This document shows, piece by piece, positions 46,482-55,676 of a stretch of DNA of 64,000 bases (its first letter is position 1; every line of letters starts with the position of its first letter). The position numbers were made by a program, and so were the translations under genes. The notes under the pieces were generated by a model, which was not told the origin of the DNA, made no database searches, and saw only the letters and a program-made list of their open reading frames with translations. Source of the DNA: Paenibacillus xylanexedens (GTDB lineage: Bacteria > Bacillota > Bacilli > Paenibacillales > Paenibacillaceae); contig NZ_CP018620.1 of NCBI RefSeq assembly GCF_001908275.1, positions 62,001-126,000 of the forward strand. The letters run 5' to 3'.

Positions 46482-47852
46482 TCACGCAGTCTCTTCCACC
46501 TGTCCAGGCAATGCCTTCATGACTGCGGCGGCAGCCAGCTTACCTTGCTGTGCAGCCGAGACAACCATCGCCTCACCCTGGCCCTGACCAAAAATAACAT
46601 CTCCTGCCGCATAGATCTGAGGGTGTGAGGTACGGTACGTATGCGGCTCGATCTCAACGACACCCCAGTGGTGACGAAGCCCAAATGTTTCGATTAATGG
46701 TAATAAACGATGCTGTCCAATCGCCCGGATGACCGTATCACATTCAATCATGAACTCCGATCCCTCCACAGGCACGGGCAACGCACGCCCACCACCAGGC
46801 GGAGTAATCAACTCCATTTTCACGCATTCCACAGCCTGAACCCGACCGTTCTCGTCTCCAATGATACGCTGCGGCATGGTAAACCAGCGGAACTCCACAC
46901 CCTCCTGCTTGGCAAAAGTATATTCAAACGCATACGCCGTCATCTGGCTTTCCCCACGCCGATATAACATCTGCACCCGCTCGGCACCAAGACGTACCGA
47001 ACAGGTTGCTGCATCTACCGCCGTATTACCCGCGCCAATAACGGCGACCTTCAGACCATTCAGCGCGGGTGGAACACCCTGCTTGGTAGACTCCACCAGT
47101 TCAATCGCATCGTAGACACCTTCCAATGTCTCCCCTTCAATGCCCAGCATAGGTACAGCACCCATGCCACAGGCCAGAATGACCGCTTCATGCTGCTCAA
47201 GCAACTGCGTAGCGGGCATATCTACACCAATGCGCACCCCATAACGGATCTGTACACCAAGCGCCTCCACCTGCTCCACTTCCCATAGCGCAACCGATTC
47301 GGGCAAACGGAAGGATACGATGCCGTACGTATTCAGCCCGCCGCCTTTGGGTTTGGCCTCGTAGATCGTCACCTCGTAACCTGCACGCCCCAGTTCACGT
47401 GCCGCCGACAGTCCGGCTGGCCCCGCTCCCACAACAGCAACGGTTCTCCCATTAGCAGGGGCTGCCTGGAATAACGTCTCATTCTTCGCCCGCGCCCAGT
47501 CGGTGGCATAACGCTGCAAGTCACCAATCCGAATCGGCTTTGACGATTCGTTTAGCACACATGCACCTTCACACAATTCCCCTGTGGGACAGACACGTGC
47601 GCAGCTGGCTCCAACCGGATTCGCATCCATGATGGTGCGGGCCGAACCTTTCAGGTGCCCTGTTGATATTTTGCTAATAAAAGAAGGAATGTTGATGTCG
47701 GTTGGACAGGCTTTGATACAAGGTGCATCGTAACAGTACAGACAGCGGTTTGATTCCTCCATCGCTTCCTTGCCTGTCATGGCGGGTTTCATCTCGGCAA
47801 ACCGACTCTCCCATCCATAATCGGATAACGTTGTTCCTGAGCTGTTCATCAA
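46482..47852 (-). CDS. preT: NAD-dependent dihydropyrimidine dehydrogenase subunit PreT
   Basis: Electron-input subunit (456 aa) of dihydropyrimidine dehydrogenase. The N-terminal Fe-S domain has CLYCYDAPCIKACP and CARVCPTGELCEGAC. FAD and NAD(P) Rossmann motifs follow (VAVVGAGPAGLSAARELG; VAVIGAGNTAVDAA), with the C-terminal YAAGDVIFGQGQGEAMVV. The frame is open to 47972, but AGGAGGTG stands seven bases before TTG 47852 and ten before ATG 47849, so the start is placed there. Confidence 0.93.
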   Translation of the reverse strand: MMNSSGTTLSDYGWESRFAEMKPAMTGKEAMEESNRCLYCYDAPCIKACPTDINIPSFISKISTGHLKGSARTIMDANPVGASCARVCPTGELCEGACVLNESSKPIRIGDLQRYATDWARAKNETLFQAAPANGRTVAVVGAGPAGLSAARELGRAGYEVTIYEAKPKGGGLNTYGIVSFRLPESVALWEVEQVEALGVQIRYGVRIGVDMPATQLLEQHEAVILACGMGAVPMLGIEGETLEGVYDAIELVESTKQGVPPALNGLKVAVIGAGNTAVDAATCSVRLGAERVQMLYRRGESQMTAYAFEYTFAKQEGVEFRWFTMPQRIIGDENGRVQAVECVKMELITPPGGGRALPVPVEGSEFMIECDTVIRAIGQHRLLPLIETFGLRHHWGVVEIEPHTYRTSHPQIYAAGDVIFGQGQGEAMVVSAAQQGKLAAAAVMKALPGQVEETA

Positions 47853-47898
47853 TGTCATGCACCTCCTGAAGTTTGATCCGCGCAGCTTCCAGCTACTT

Positions 47899-48780
47899 TT
47901 ACAGACTAACCAGATGTTCGTACGTTTCCGGCCTGCGATCGCGGTAGAACTGCCACACATTACGCACCTCACGAATCATCTCCGTATCCATCTCGCCAAT
48001 AACAACCTCATCCTGATCTCTGCTGCCGATCGCTACCATTCTGCCTCGCGGGTCCACCAAGTACGACTGTCCATAAAATTCACCCATATTCCACGGCGCT
48101 TCCACGCCAACCCGGTTAATAGCTGCAACATAATAGCCGTTAGCTACCGCGTGAGCAGGCTGTTCCAGTTTCCACAGATATTCCGATGTACCCGCAACCG
48201 TAGCGGACGGATTGAACACTATTTCAGCCCCCGCCAGTCCAAGCAATCGTGCCCCTTCCGGAAAATGACGATCATAACAGATGTACACGCCGACTCTGGC
48301 GTAGGCCGTATCAAATACCGGAAACCCGAGGTTACCTGGTTTGAAATAATACTTTTCCCAGAACCCATTTGTGCCCTCACCCGCCTCCACATGCGGAATA
48401 TGATGTTTGCGATATTTGCCCAGATATGAACCATCCGCATCAATGACGGCTGCCGTATTGTAATACGAAGCAATGCCCTCCACCTCATACACAGGTAAAA
48501 TAATCACCACCGCAAGCTCCTTCGCCAGTTCCTGAAAACGTCTGGTCGTTGGCCCTTCCGGCACCGGTTCAGCGGATGCATACCATTTGGGATTCTGCTC
48601 TGTGCAAAAGTACGGGCCATAGAATACTTCCTGCAACCCGATGATCTTGGCGCCTCTTGCAGCAGCTTCACGGACCAGCGCAATGTGCTTCTGAACCGCA
48701 GCTTCTTTGTGCACTTCAACGGGAGCCGAACCTTCAATCTCATGAGAAGCCTGGATTAATCCGATGCTGATTTTGCCCAT
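47899..48780 (-). CDS. pydC: beta-ureidopropionase (nitrilase superfamily)
   Basis: Carbon-nitrogen hydrolase (293 aa) expected to cleave N-carbamoyl-beta-alanine to beta-alanine, CO2 and ammonia, the third step. The catalytic triad is recognisable: Glu in IIGLQEVFYGPYF, Lys in LGKYRKHHIP and Cys in GVYICYDRHFPEGAR. Compact single-domain enzyme. It lies four bases downstream of the next hydrolase gene and just before preT. Confidence 0.92.
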   Translation of the reverse strand: MGKISIGLIQASHEIEGSAPVEVHKEAAVQKHIALVREAAARGAKIIGLQEVFYGPYFCTEQNPKWYASAEPVPEGPTTRRFQELAKELAVVIILPVYEVEGIASYYNTAAVIDADGSYLGKYRKHHIPHVEAGEGTNGFWEKYYFKPGNLGFPVFDTAYARVGVYICYDRHFPEGARLLGLAGAEIVFNPSATVAGTSEYLWKLEQPAHAVANGYYVAAINRVGVEAPWNMGEFYGQSYLVDPRGRMVAIGSRDQDEVVIGEMDTEMIREVRNVWQFYRDRRPETYEHLVSL

Positions 48781-48784
48781 AACG

Positions 48785-50074
48785 TCACAACGCCTCCTCG
48801 GGTAAAATGATTGGTTGGTTCATTCCACTGCACATCCTCCGAATGGTGCGATACAATACTTCCGTTCCGAGTCCAATATCCTCCGGGGAGGAATATTCGC
48901 TGGGATGATGACTGATGCCGTCTTTGCTGCGGACAAAGATCATGCCATAATCACACACAAGCGAAAGGGCCAATGCATCATGGAACGGACCACTCATCAG
49001 TTCTGGCAAAGTAACCCCGATCTCTTCCGCAGATGAACGAATCACCGACTTGATTGGCTCTGCACAATACCGCGGCTCACTATTCGTATCCTCTGTCAGC
49101 GAGTAGGTTAGACCATATCGGAAACTCACATCATCCAAAATGTTCATCAATCGGGCTTCAAGCTGGTTCCTGCGCTCCATCTCCATATCTCGCAAATCAA
49201 CGGTGAAGCTGACTTCCTCCGGGATGATGTTACGCGAGTCTGGAAACACCCTCAGACTACCCACCGTACCTACGGTTGGAGCTTCCGGGTCTTCTCTCAC
49301 CATATCGTCAAAAGCCGCAATGACTTTGGCGCTGCCTACCAAAGCATCATGCCTCATCCCCATCGGAACGGAGCCGGCATGACCCGCCATGCCTTTCATC
49401 GTCACCGTAAGCCACAACGGACCCGAGATGCCCGTCACCAGACCTACTGGTGCATTCATCGCTTCCAGCACCGGCCCCTGCTCAATGTGCAGCTCCAGAT
49501 AACTGCCTATTGAACCTGGCGGATAGATCGCTTCTTCAAAATCCGAAGGAGAACAGCCGAAGGCTTCCAGCGCCTCCCGGCGGGTCACTCCGTTTTTATC
49601 CTGCCGCTCCAGTTCACCCTCTTCCAAGTTACCGGTTATGCCACGTGAGCCAAACAGGCCTTTGTTAAAACGGGAACCCTCTTCATCGCAAAAGGCAATC
49701 ACCTCAATCGGCATACGGGGCTGAATGCCATTTTCGATCAGGCATTGGACCGCTTCGAGTGCACCGAGCACACCAATTGCTCCATCATATCGACCGCCGT
49801 AAGGCTGAGAGTCGATATGGGAACCAATCATGAGGATCGGCAGCGCCTGATCCGCACCTTCGAGACGACCAATCAGATTGCCGAAGGCATCAAGTCGAGT
49901 CGTCAGACCGGCCTTTTCCATCCAGAGACGAACCTGTATGATGCCATCCATATCTTCCGGGGTCAGGGCAAGTCGGCAGACACCCGTCTCCGCGATTCGG
50001 CCAATCTGTGACAACTGCTCAATTCGCTCATTCAGCCGAAGCTGATTAATGACTTTGCCTGTTGTGGTCTGCAT
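48785..50074 (-). CDS. M20-family N-carbamoyl amino acid hydrolase / allantoate amidohydrolase-like
   Basis: A 429-residue di-zinc amidohydrolase. Metal ligands appear in GSHIDSQPYGGRYDGAIGV (His, Asp), FCDEEGSRF (Glu-Glu), LHIEQGPVLE and SGPFHDALALS. This class includes N-carbamoyl-L-amino acid hydrolase, bacterial beta-ureidopropionase (Pyd3-like) and allantoate amidohydrolase. In this operon it may duplicate or specialise the carbamoyl-hydrolysis step, for example for the thymine-derived product. Confidence 0.9.
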   Translation of the reverse strand: MQTTTGKVINQLRLNERIEQLSQIGRIAETGVCRLALTPEDMDGIIQVRLWMEKAGLTTRLDAFGNLIGRLEGADQALPILMIGSHIDSQPYGGRYDGAIGVLGALEAVQCLIENGIQPRMPIEVIAFCDEEGSRFNKGLFGSRGITGNLEEGELERQDKNGVTRREALEAFGCSPSDFEEAIYPPGSIGSYLELHIEQGPVLEAMNAPVGLVTGISGPLWLTVTMKGMAGHAGSVPMGMRHDALVGSAKVIAAFDDMVREDPEAPTVGTVGSLRVFPDSRNIIPEEVSFTVDLRDMEMERRNQLEARLMNILDDVSFRYGLTYSLTEDTNSEPRYCAEPIKSVIRSSAEEIGVTLPELMSGPFHDALALSLVCDYGMIFVRSKDGISHHPSEYSSPEDIGLGTEVLYRTIRRMCSGMNQPIILPEEAL

Positions 50075-50172
50075 CCTCCCTCGCCTCCTTGCGCTTATTT
50101 ATCGCGTAATGATATGAAAATTTCCAGCTCGTTTGCTAAACCGTAAACGTCTGTCGTACCTGTGTATGGCAA

Positions 50173-51546
50173 CTAACCTGCGTCCAGACTACGGAGTGCA
50201 ACGAGCAAACTTCCAGCGATCAGATCCAACTCATCCTCGGTGGTGACAAAAGGTGGGGAGATCGTCAAAATGTTTGCAAACCCCGGCACGGTATCGCCGT
50301 TCTTGCCAATCAGAATGCCGTCCCTTTTACAGCTGGCGAGTACCTTCATTACTTTATCCGCCTCCGCAGGAGAACCATCTGCTTCAATCAATTCAATGCC
50401 AAAGGCGAATCCGAATGAACGGATATCCCCCACAATGGACAGCTCCAGCAAAGGTTCCAGCTTCTCACGAAGCAGGTATCCCAGTTCTTCCGCCCGGCTG
50501 ACCAGATTCTCTCGTTCCAGAATCTCCAGATTCGCCAGTGCCACCCGGCAGGATACCGGATTCCCGCCAAATGTATTCACATGGCGAAAGTGGGCATCCG
50601 GTCCGGGTTCCCGGAACGTGTCGTACAGATCGGCTCGCACCGCCGTTGCTGATAGCGGCGAATACGCACTGGTCATGCCTTTTGCCATCGTCACAATATC
50701 TGGCTGTACGCCATAGTTCTGATGACCAAACTTCTGCCCAGATCGGCCAAAACCGCAGATTACCTCATCTACAATGAGCAGCACGCCATAGCGCTGACAG
50801 ATCTCTTGCACGGTACGCATATAATCCGGTGGGGGTACAATCATGCCGCCCCCTGTGATCACCGGCTCCATAATTACTGCGGCAACCGTCTCAGGACCTT
50901 CCCAACGAATCACCTCTTCATAGATGGTTGCACATTCGAGTCCGCATCCATCCTTTTTTCGTCCAAACGGACAGCGGTAACAATACGGTGGTGGAACATG
51001 AGAGAAACCTACGCCGAGTGGCTCGTATTTGATCTTGCGGGCAGCTTGCCCAGTGGCGCCCAGCGCGCCCATGGAGTTACCGTGATAGGCACGGTGACGG
51101 GAGATGAATTTGTGACGAGTAGGTTCACCATTCTGATGGTGATACTGACGGGCTATTTTGAAAGCCACCTCATTCGCATCTGAACCTGAGTTGGAGAAGA
51201 ATATTCGATACTCCCCCTCAAGCCATTCATTCAGCTTCTCCGCCAGCAAAATTGCCGGTTCGTGACTCTGCGTCATCGGTACATAAGCGAGTGCTTTCAT
51301 CTGTTCGTAGGCATTCCGCGCAATCTCCTCACGGCCGTGCCCCACATTCACACACCACAGTCCAGACATCGCATCCAGATAACGCGTACCATCCTGATCG
51401 GTGATCCAACTGCCCTCCCCACTCACTGCAATCATCGGATGATCGTTATGAGGCGAGATGTGATGCCATACGTATTTGCGATCCTTCTCCAGCCATTCTT
51501 CCTTCGTACTGCCAAGCGGCTGAGGCTGCTGATCTACAGAACTCAT
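50173..51546 (-). CDS. class III aminotransferase, probably beta-alanine:pyruvate type
   Basis: PLP aminotransferase (457 aa) of the omega-transaminase type. It has SNSGSDANEVAFKIARQY, HRAYHGNSMGALGATG, the LIVDEVICGFGRSG aspartate motif and the PLP lysine in VTMAKGMTSAYSPLSA. An unusual CYRCPFGRKKDGCGLEC segment with four Cys follows the HVPPPY motif. Context after carbamoyl hydrolysis points to beta-alanine (or 3-aminoisobutyrate) as amino donor. Confidence 0.92.
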   Translation of the reverse strand: MSSVDQQPQPLGSTKEEWLEKDRKYVWHHISPHNDHPMIAVSGEGSWITDQDGTRYLDAMSGLWCVNVGHGREEIARNAYEQMKALAYVPMTQSHEPAILLAEKLNEWLEGEYRIFFSNSGSDANEVAFKIARQYHHQNGEPTRHKFISRHRAYHGNSMGALGATGQAARKIKYEPLGVGFSHVPPPYCYRCPFGRKKDGCGLECATIYEEVIRWEGPETVAAVIMEPVITGGGMIVPPPDYMRTVQEICQRYGVLLIVDEVICGFGRSGQKFGHQNYGVQPDIVTMAKGMTSAYSPLSATAVRADLYDTFREPGPDAHFRHVNTFGGNPVSCRVALANLEILERENLVSRAEELGYLLREKLEPLLELSIVGDIRSFGFAFGIELIEADGSPAEADKVMKVLASCKRDGILIGKNGDTVPGFANILTISPPFVTTEDELDLIAGSLLVALRSLDAG

Positions 51547-51562
51547 TCGTCATCCTCCTTCT

Positions 51563-51750
51563 ATAAGCTGATCCAATATGCTTTACACATGCCCACTCCG
51601 ATTGCAGTACCATCTTCCGATCGCTGTTATCCCCAGATTTTCTAGATTCATTTTTCCTTAAGGAAAAATCCGGGGATAAAGGCGCACGCTTCGCTTCCTC
51701 AGATTGGTTCTGCACTCTTCGTTCTCGTGTAAATGTTCGTCCACGCTTAT
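51563..51750. repeat. family-1 foldback repeat, copy 5
   Basis: A 188-bp element between the aminotransferase and the ABC binding protein. The short outer arm ATAAGC (51563-51568) is matched by GCTTAT (51745-51750), with TTTACAC and GTGTAAA inside. The middle stem is GATTGCAGTACC against GGTTCTGCACTC. The core is TCTTCCGATCGCTGTTATCC, then AAAAATCCGGGGATAAAGG and GCTTCGCTTCCTCAG. The right arm overlaps the stop codon of the binding protein gene. Confidence 0.86.
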
Positions 51751-52811
51751 TTCACCGCTTCTTCATAGATGCTTTTCTCCAGCGCTTCATCCAGGTTGGC
51801 CGCTTTTTTGATCAAACCATAATTCAGTGCAATATCCGCAGTCCGGGTAAATGACTCATCCACAAAGCTACCGACCTGCTGCTCCGTAAATCCTTCCGGG
51901 CGAATCAGCTTCGCAATCTCTTCCAGCATCGTGACCTGATGCTCACGAGTCGTACTGCCATCCGTCACATTACTCATCACGATATCCACCGTCTCATCCT
52001 GTTGATCAATGGCGTAGTTCCAGCCTTTCAAAATGGCACGGGTCACTTTGACCGCAAGCTCACGGTTGCTGTCTACCCAATCCTTTTTGGCAATCAGAGT
52101 GTCCTCCAGCATGCCAACACCGGCATCTTCAATGTTGAACACATCCAGATCGGATTCTTTCATTCCACTTTCCAGCACCACGTGATATTCGTTATAGATC
52201 GTTGCCGTCGCCACATCTACCTGATCGTTGAAAAACTGATCCATCGTGAACCCCTGCTTCACCAGTTCAATATCCTTCTTCGGATCCAGGCCATTCTTCT
52301 CCATGAACGCGAGCACCTGAAACTGCTGACTGCCAAACCAGGTACTGACCTTCTTACCTTTCATCTCAGCGGGATCAGTAATACCTAGGGACTTCTTGGC
52401 AATCAAGCGATAACTGCTCTTCTGTGAGATCTGGGCAAGCGAGACAAGCGGCAGACCGTTATCCCGGCTGACCAGCAAACTGTCTACACCCGTGATCCCC
52501 ACATCGGCCGCACCATTGACTACCTGCTGCTCAATCACGATATCCGGCCCACCTGGAATAATCTCGGCATCAATGCCTTCATCTGCAAAAAAACCTTTCT
52601 CCTTCGCTGCATAAATCCCGGCAAATTGCGCCTGCGGCACCCATTTCAGTTGAATTTTCACTTTGGTTAAGGGTTGATCTGCTTCGCCCGCCCCTCCTGA
52701 ACTCGCAGCAACAGGCTCAGCCGCCGGCTCGGACTTCGTAGAACATGCGCCCAACATCGTAACAACCAACAGGACCAATACCAGCAAACCCGGCTTCAAC
52801 GTTTTGTACAT
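51747..52811 (-). CDS. ABC transporter substrate-binding lipoprotein (NMT1/THI5-like)
   Basis: A 354-residue lipoprotein with signal peptide and lipobox (VTMLGAC, Cys at residue 23). The NMT1/THI5 periplasmic-binding fold follows (KIQLKWVPQAQFAGIYAAKEKGFFADEGIDAEI). This family includes binding proteins for thiamin pyrimidine precursors, riboflavin and other N-heterocycles. Gene context argues for a pyrimidine base or its dihydro derivative as substrate. Confidence 0.92.
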   Translation of the reverse strand: MYKTLKPGLLVLVLLVVTMLGACSTKSEPAAEPVAASSGGAGEADQPLTKVKIQLKWVPQAQFAGIYAAKEKGFFADEGIDAEIIPGGPDIVIEQQVVNGAADVGITGVDSLLVSRDNGLPLVSLAQISQKSSYRLIAKKSLGITDPAEMKGKKVSTWFGSQQFQVLAFMEKNGLDPKKDIELVKQGFTMDQFFNDQVDVATATIYNEYHVVLESGMKESDLDVFNIEDAGVGMLEDTLIAKKDWVDSNRELAVKVTRAILKGWNYAIDQQDETVDIVMSNVTDGSTTREHQVTMLEEIAKLIRPEGFTEQQVGSFVDESFTRTADIALNYGLIKKAANLDEALEKSIYEEAVK

Positions 52812-52857
52812 GTACAGAACAACCCCCTGTTTATATACGATTTATCAAGCATCAGTC

Positions 52858-52914
52858 CGTGTTCAAAAAGTCTGCTTTTCAGTACCGTGGACTTTTTGAA
52901 CAACCTCTATCAGG
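52858..52914. repeat. family-3 MITE-like element, copy c (minimal form)
   Basis: A 57-bp foldback running TCCGTGTTCAAAAAGTC to GACTTTTTGAACAACCTC around a GTACC centre. Read on the minus strand it begins GAGGTTGTTCAAAAAG like the other copies and keeps GGTACTGAAAAGCAGAC from their right end. ATCAG occurs just outside both ends. It sits between the substrate-binding protein and a permease gene. Confidence 0.75.
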
Positions 52915-52951
52915 TATTACGATCTATGGATGGTTGATACCCTGATGTATG

Positions 52952-53890
52952 TTAGTGATCTGTGCGTGCACGATTCCACGGAATGAGTCGTTTTTCTGCC
53001 AGGACAACTGCTTCATACAACACAATGCCGAGCGCGGCTGCGATGACAATGCAGGACCAGGCCAAAGGCATGTTCGCCAGTCGAATCTGATCCGAGAGCA
53101 AGTACCCCAGCCCTTGGGAGGCGATGAAAAATTCACCCACAATGGCCCCGATAATACTGGTCGACATGTTGATCTTCAGACCGGCAAAGAGGGAAGGCAG
53201 GGCATGAGGCAGTCTCAGCTTCCAAAAAAACTGCATCCTGCTCGCGGCAAGGCCACTCAGCAGATCACTGTACTGCGGCTGAATGGAAGTCAGTCCTTTG
53301 AACAGGCTAACAGCCATCGCTGCCATCGTAATCACCGTGACGACTGCAATACGCGACCAGATCCCGTCTCCGAACCAATTGTTCATAATCGGGGCAAGAG
53401 CCACGATCGGAACGGCGTTCAGTGCAGACAAAACCGTAACCGCCGCCCTACCGCTTGTTGGGAAGAATGATGCGCCCGCTGCCGCCAGAGCACCCAACAG
53501 GGAGCCGAGCAGGAAGCCACCCAGCATTTCGGTTCCGCTGTACATCGCATATCGAAAGAGCATATTGGCATTTTCCTGAATGGATACCGCAATCGCGGAA
53601 GGCACGGGCAGTTGGTAGCTTTCCAGCGAGAATATCCAATGAAACAACCTGAGCTGCCAGAGGGTGAGAAACAACCCACCCGCACCCCAAGGAAGCATAC
53701 TCAGTGCAACCGATCGTCCGCGAACGCCAGGGCCTGATCTGACCTTTTCGGCTTGTCCCTGTTGTCCATGAATTTCCGAACCTGGAACAGTCGTCATCTG
53801 TGAACCAGAGAGGGGCGTAGCCGCGCCAGTTACAGTAGCAATAGCCACACCTTCATCACGCTTCCGTTGCAAAACTCTACCTTCACTCAT
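52952..53890 (-). CDS. ABC transporter permease (SsuC/ThiX type), copy 2
   Basis: A 312-residue permease with about six helices and the EAA-type loop KGLTSIQPQYSDLLSGLAASRMQFFWKLRLPHALPSLFAGLK. The 65-residue N-terminal tail before the first helix is unusually long, polar and low in hydrophobicity (GSQMTTVPGSEIHGQQGQAE). The start overlaps the preceding permease by four bases. Two unequal permeases suggest a heterodimeric channel. Confidence 0.92.
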   Translation of the reverse strand: MSEGRVLQRKRDEGVAIATVTGAATPLSGSQMTTVPGSEIHGQQGQAEKVRSGPGVRGRSVALSMLPWGAGGLFLTLWQLRLFHWIFSLESYQLPVPSAIAVSIQENANMLFRYAMYSGTEMLGGFLLGSLLGALAAAGASFFPTSGRAAVTVLSALNAVPIVALAPIMNNWFGDGIWSRIAVVTVITMAAMAVSLFKGLTSIQPQYSDLLSGLAASRMQFFWKLRLPHALPSLFAGLKINMSTSIIGAIVGEFFIASQGLGYLLSDQIRLANMPLAWSCIVIAAALGIVLYEAVVLAEKRLIPWNRARTDH

Positions 53891-54711
53891 GTGGCATCGC
53901 CTCCTTTGGCCCTGAATTCAGGCTGCCAAGGGGTTAGCCAACGTTCAGCCAGACTGATGGCCAGATACGAGATCAGGCCAATGCCAATGCTAAGCATGAT
54001 GGTGGCCCAGAACATGCCAACTTGGGCATGGCCGTAATATAACGAACTGACCATCAGGACGCCGAGCCCGTCGGGGGCGCCCATCAATTCCACAACGATG
54101 GAGGAGGTCACCGCCAGCGGAGCGGCTATTTTCATACCAGAAAATAGTCCCGGCAGTGCTGAGGGTAGCAGACATTTGATATATCGTGCAGTCAGTGAAG
54201 CTCCACAGGAACGCATAAGTTCCAGATGCTCTGGTGCTGCACTTTTCAATCCTTTTAATGTATGGATGATGATCGGGAAGAAAGTAACATACGCCGCCAT
54301 AACAATCCGCGCCCACTCCGCGTTGTGAATGATGCCGTACACGATTGGTGCGAGACCAATAACCGGAACCATCTGTGAGGAGACAACATATGGCGATAAC
54401 GTGCGCTCCAGCCAGATAGCCCCACTCATGAGTAGAGCCAGACCCAGACCAAGCAACGTTCCCCCTGCAAAACCAATGGCGGCATTGCCAAACGTGACAG
54501 CCCCCTGCTCTGCCAGCGTACCCGAGTAACGAAACAAGGCTACAAGGACATCATGCAGATAAGGAAGGCGAGACGCCGCCTGCTGGGGTGACAGGAACAA
54601 TTGGAGCATCCAGGCGGCTGCTTCCCACAGTACCAATACGGCCATAATCCAGATGACGACCCAGGATCGATATCCTGGCTTAAAGAACCGCAGAGACATG
54701 AGATTCATCAC
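53887..54711 (-). CDS. ABC transporter permease (SsuC/ThiX type), copy 1
   Basis: A 274-residue inner membrane permease with the cytoplasmic coupling loop KGLKSAAPEHLELMRSCGASLTARYIKCLLPSALPGLFSGMK. The exact start among the GTG/ATG codons at 54711, 54708 and 54699 is unclear; GAGGAG precedes all of them. It overlaps the ATPase gene by about 30 bases. It partners with the second permease and the downstream binding protein. Confidence 0.92.
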   Translation of the reverse strand: MMNLMSLRFFKPGYRSWVVIWIMAVLVLWEAAAWMLQLFLSPQQAASRLPYLHDVLVALFRYSGTLAEQGAVTFGNAAIGFAGGTLLGLGLALLMSGAIWLERTLSPYVVSSQMVPVIGLAPIVYGIIHNAEWARIVMAAYVTFFPIIIHTLKGLKSAAPEHLELMRSCGASLTARYIKCLLPSALPGLFSGMKIAAPLAVTSSIVVELMGAPDGLGVLMVSSLYYGHAQVGMFWATIMLSIGIGLISYLAISLAERWLTPWQPEFRAKGGDAT

Positions 54712-55504
54712 GCTCCTCGTAGAAGCAATTGCGAATGGTTGTGATCATGTGGTAGAAGGCTTCCGTTTCTCTCAGTTCACTATGACGTTCGGAAGGCAGA
54801 TTGACGGAATGAATGGAATGTACTTGCCCCGGATGTGCCGAGAGCACGATGATCCGGTCGGACAGAAATACGGCTTCGGGGATGCTGTGTGTGACAAAGA
54901 GGAAGGTCTTGCCTGTTGAGCGCTTGATCTCAAGCAGCTCCAATTGAAGTTTTTCTTTGGTGAATTCGTCCAAGGCGGAAAAGGGTTCATCCATGAGCAG
55001 CAATGGCGGATCAAGCGCAAGCGCACGTGCAATGGATACACGTTGCTGCATTCCTCCACTGAGTTGCCATGGATAATGGTCTGCGAAGCGGGTTAACCCT
55101 ACCATTTCAAGCAGTTCACCGCTAATGCGGCGGCACTCCTTACGGCGGGTGCCGAGCAGCTCCAAAGGCAATTCCACATTGTGACGAACGGTGCGCCAAT
55201 CGAACAAGGCGGGTGTCTGAAAGACAATGCCGAACTGTCGCTGTAGTCGAGCCCGCTCAGGCTCCTGACCTGCAATGCGTACGGTGCCTGAGGTGGGCTG
55301 AAGCAAATCACCTACCAGCCGGAGCAAGGTCGACTTGCCACAGCCGGAAGGGCCCAGCAGGGAGACAAACTCATTGGACTGGATCTGGAATGTAACATCC
55401 GACAAGGCAGTCACTTGTTGTGTACCTGTACCAAAAACAACGGACACATGATCTACATCAATATGGCAGGCTTCGGGGACTGTCGCTGAGGATATGGAGG
55501 ACAT
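54680..55504 (-). CDS. ABC transporter ATP-binding protein (SsuB/TauB type)
   Basis: A 274-residue ATPase with Walker A GPSGCGKSTLL, Q-loop QTPALFDW, signature LSGGMQQRVSIARAL, Walker B PLLLMDEPFSALDEFTK and H-loop FVTHSIPEA. Start is ATG 55504, with AAAGGAG seven bases upstream; the frame reaches to 55546. As the first gene it opens the transporter-to-degradation operon. Confidence 0.95.
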   Translation of the reverse strand: MSSISSATVPEACHIDVDHVSVVFGTGTQQVTALSDVTFQIQSNEFVSLLGPSGCGKSTLLRLVGDLLQPTSGTVRIAGQEPERARLQRQFGIVFQTPALFDWRTVRHNVELPLELLGTRRKECRRISGELLEMVGLTRFADHYPWQLSGGMQQRVSIARALALDPPLLLMDEPFSALDEFTKEKLQLELLEIKRSTGKTFLFVTHSIPEAVFLSDRIIVLSAHPGQVHSIHSVNLPSERHSELRETEAFYHMITTIRNCFYEERDESHVSAVL

Positions 55505-55627
55505 GGGCATTCTCCTTTGTGGGAAGTTGTTTTCATTGCACACCAAGGCTGAATGGGAGGTTTATATACACAAACGTAACAGGTTTTGCTTGTTAGATAA
55601 TACTATATCGCTTTGGGCGGGGATTAC

Positions 55628-55676
55628 ATTATACAGTGTGTTTTGAGTATGGGCCTGTTCATGTTACACAATGTAA
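55628..55676 (-). promoter_or_regulatory. candidate regulated promoter of the pyrimidine operon
   Basis: TATAAT (minus strand, 55633-55628) has no good -35 partner. About 30 bases upstream, TTACA-CAA-TGTAA (55664-55676) is a perfect inverted repeat, extended to 8-bp arms with one mismatch. A weak -35 plus a nearby palindrome is the pattern expected of an activator-dependent promoter, possibly acted on by PucR. The rest of 55505-56022 contains no gene that can be supported. Confidence 0.4.
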
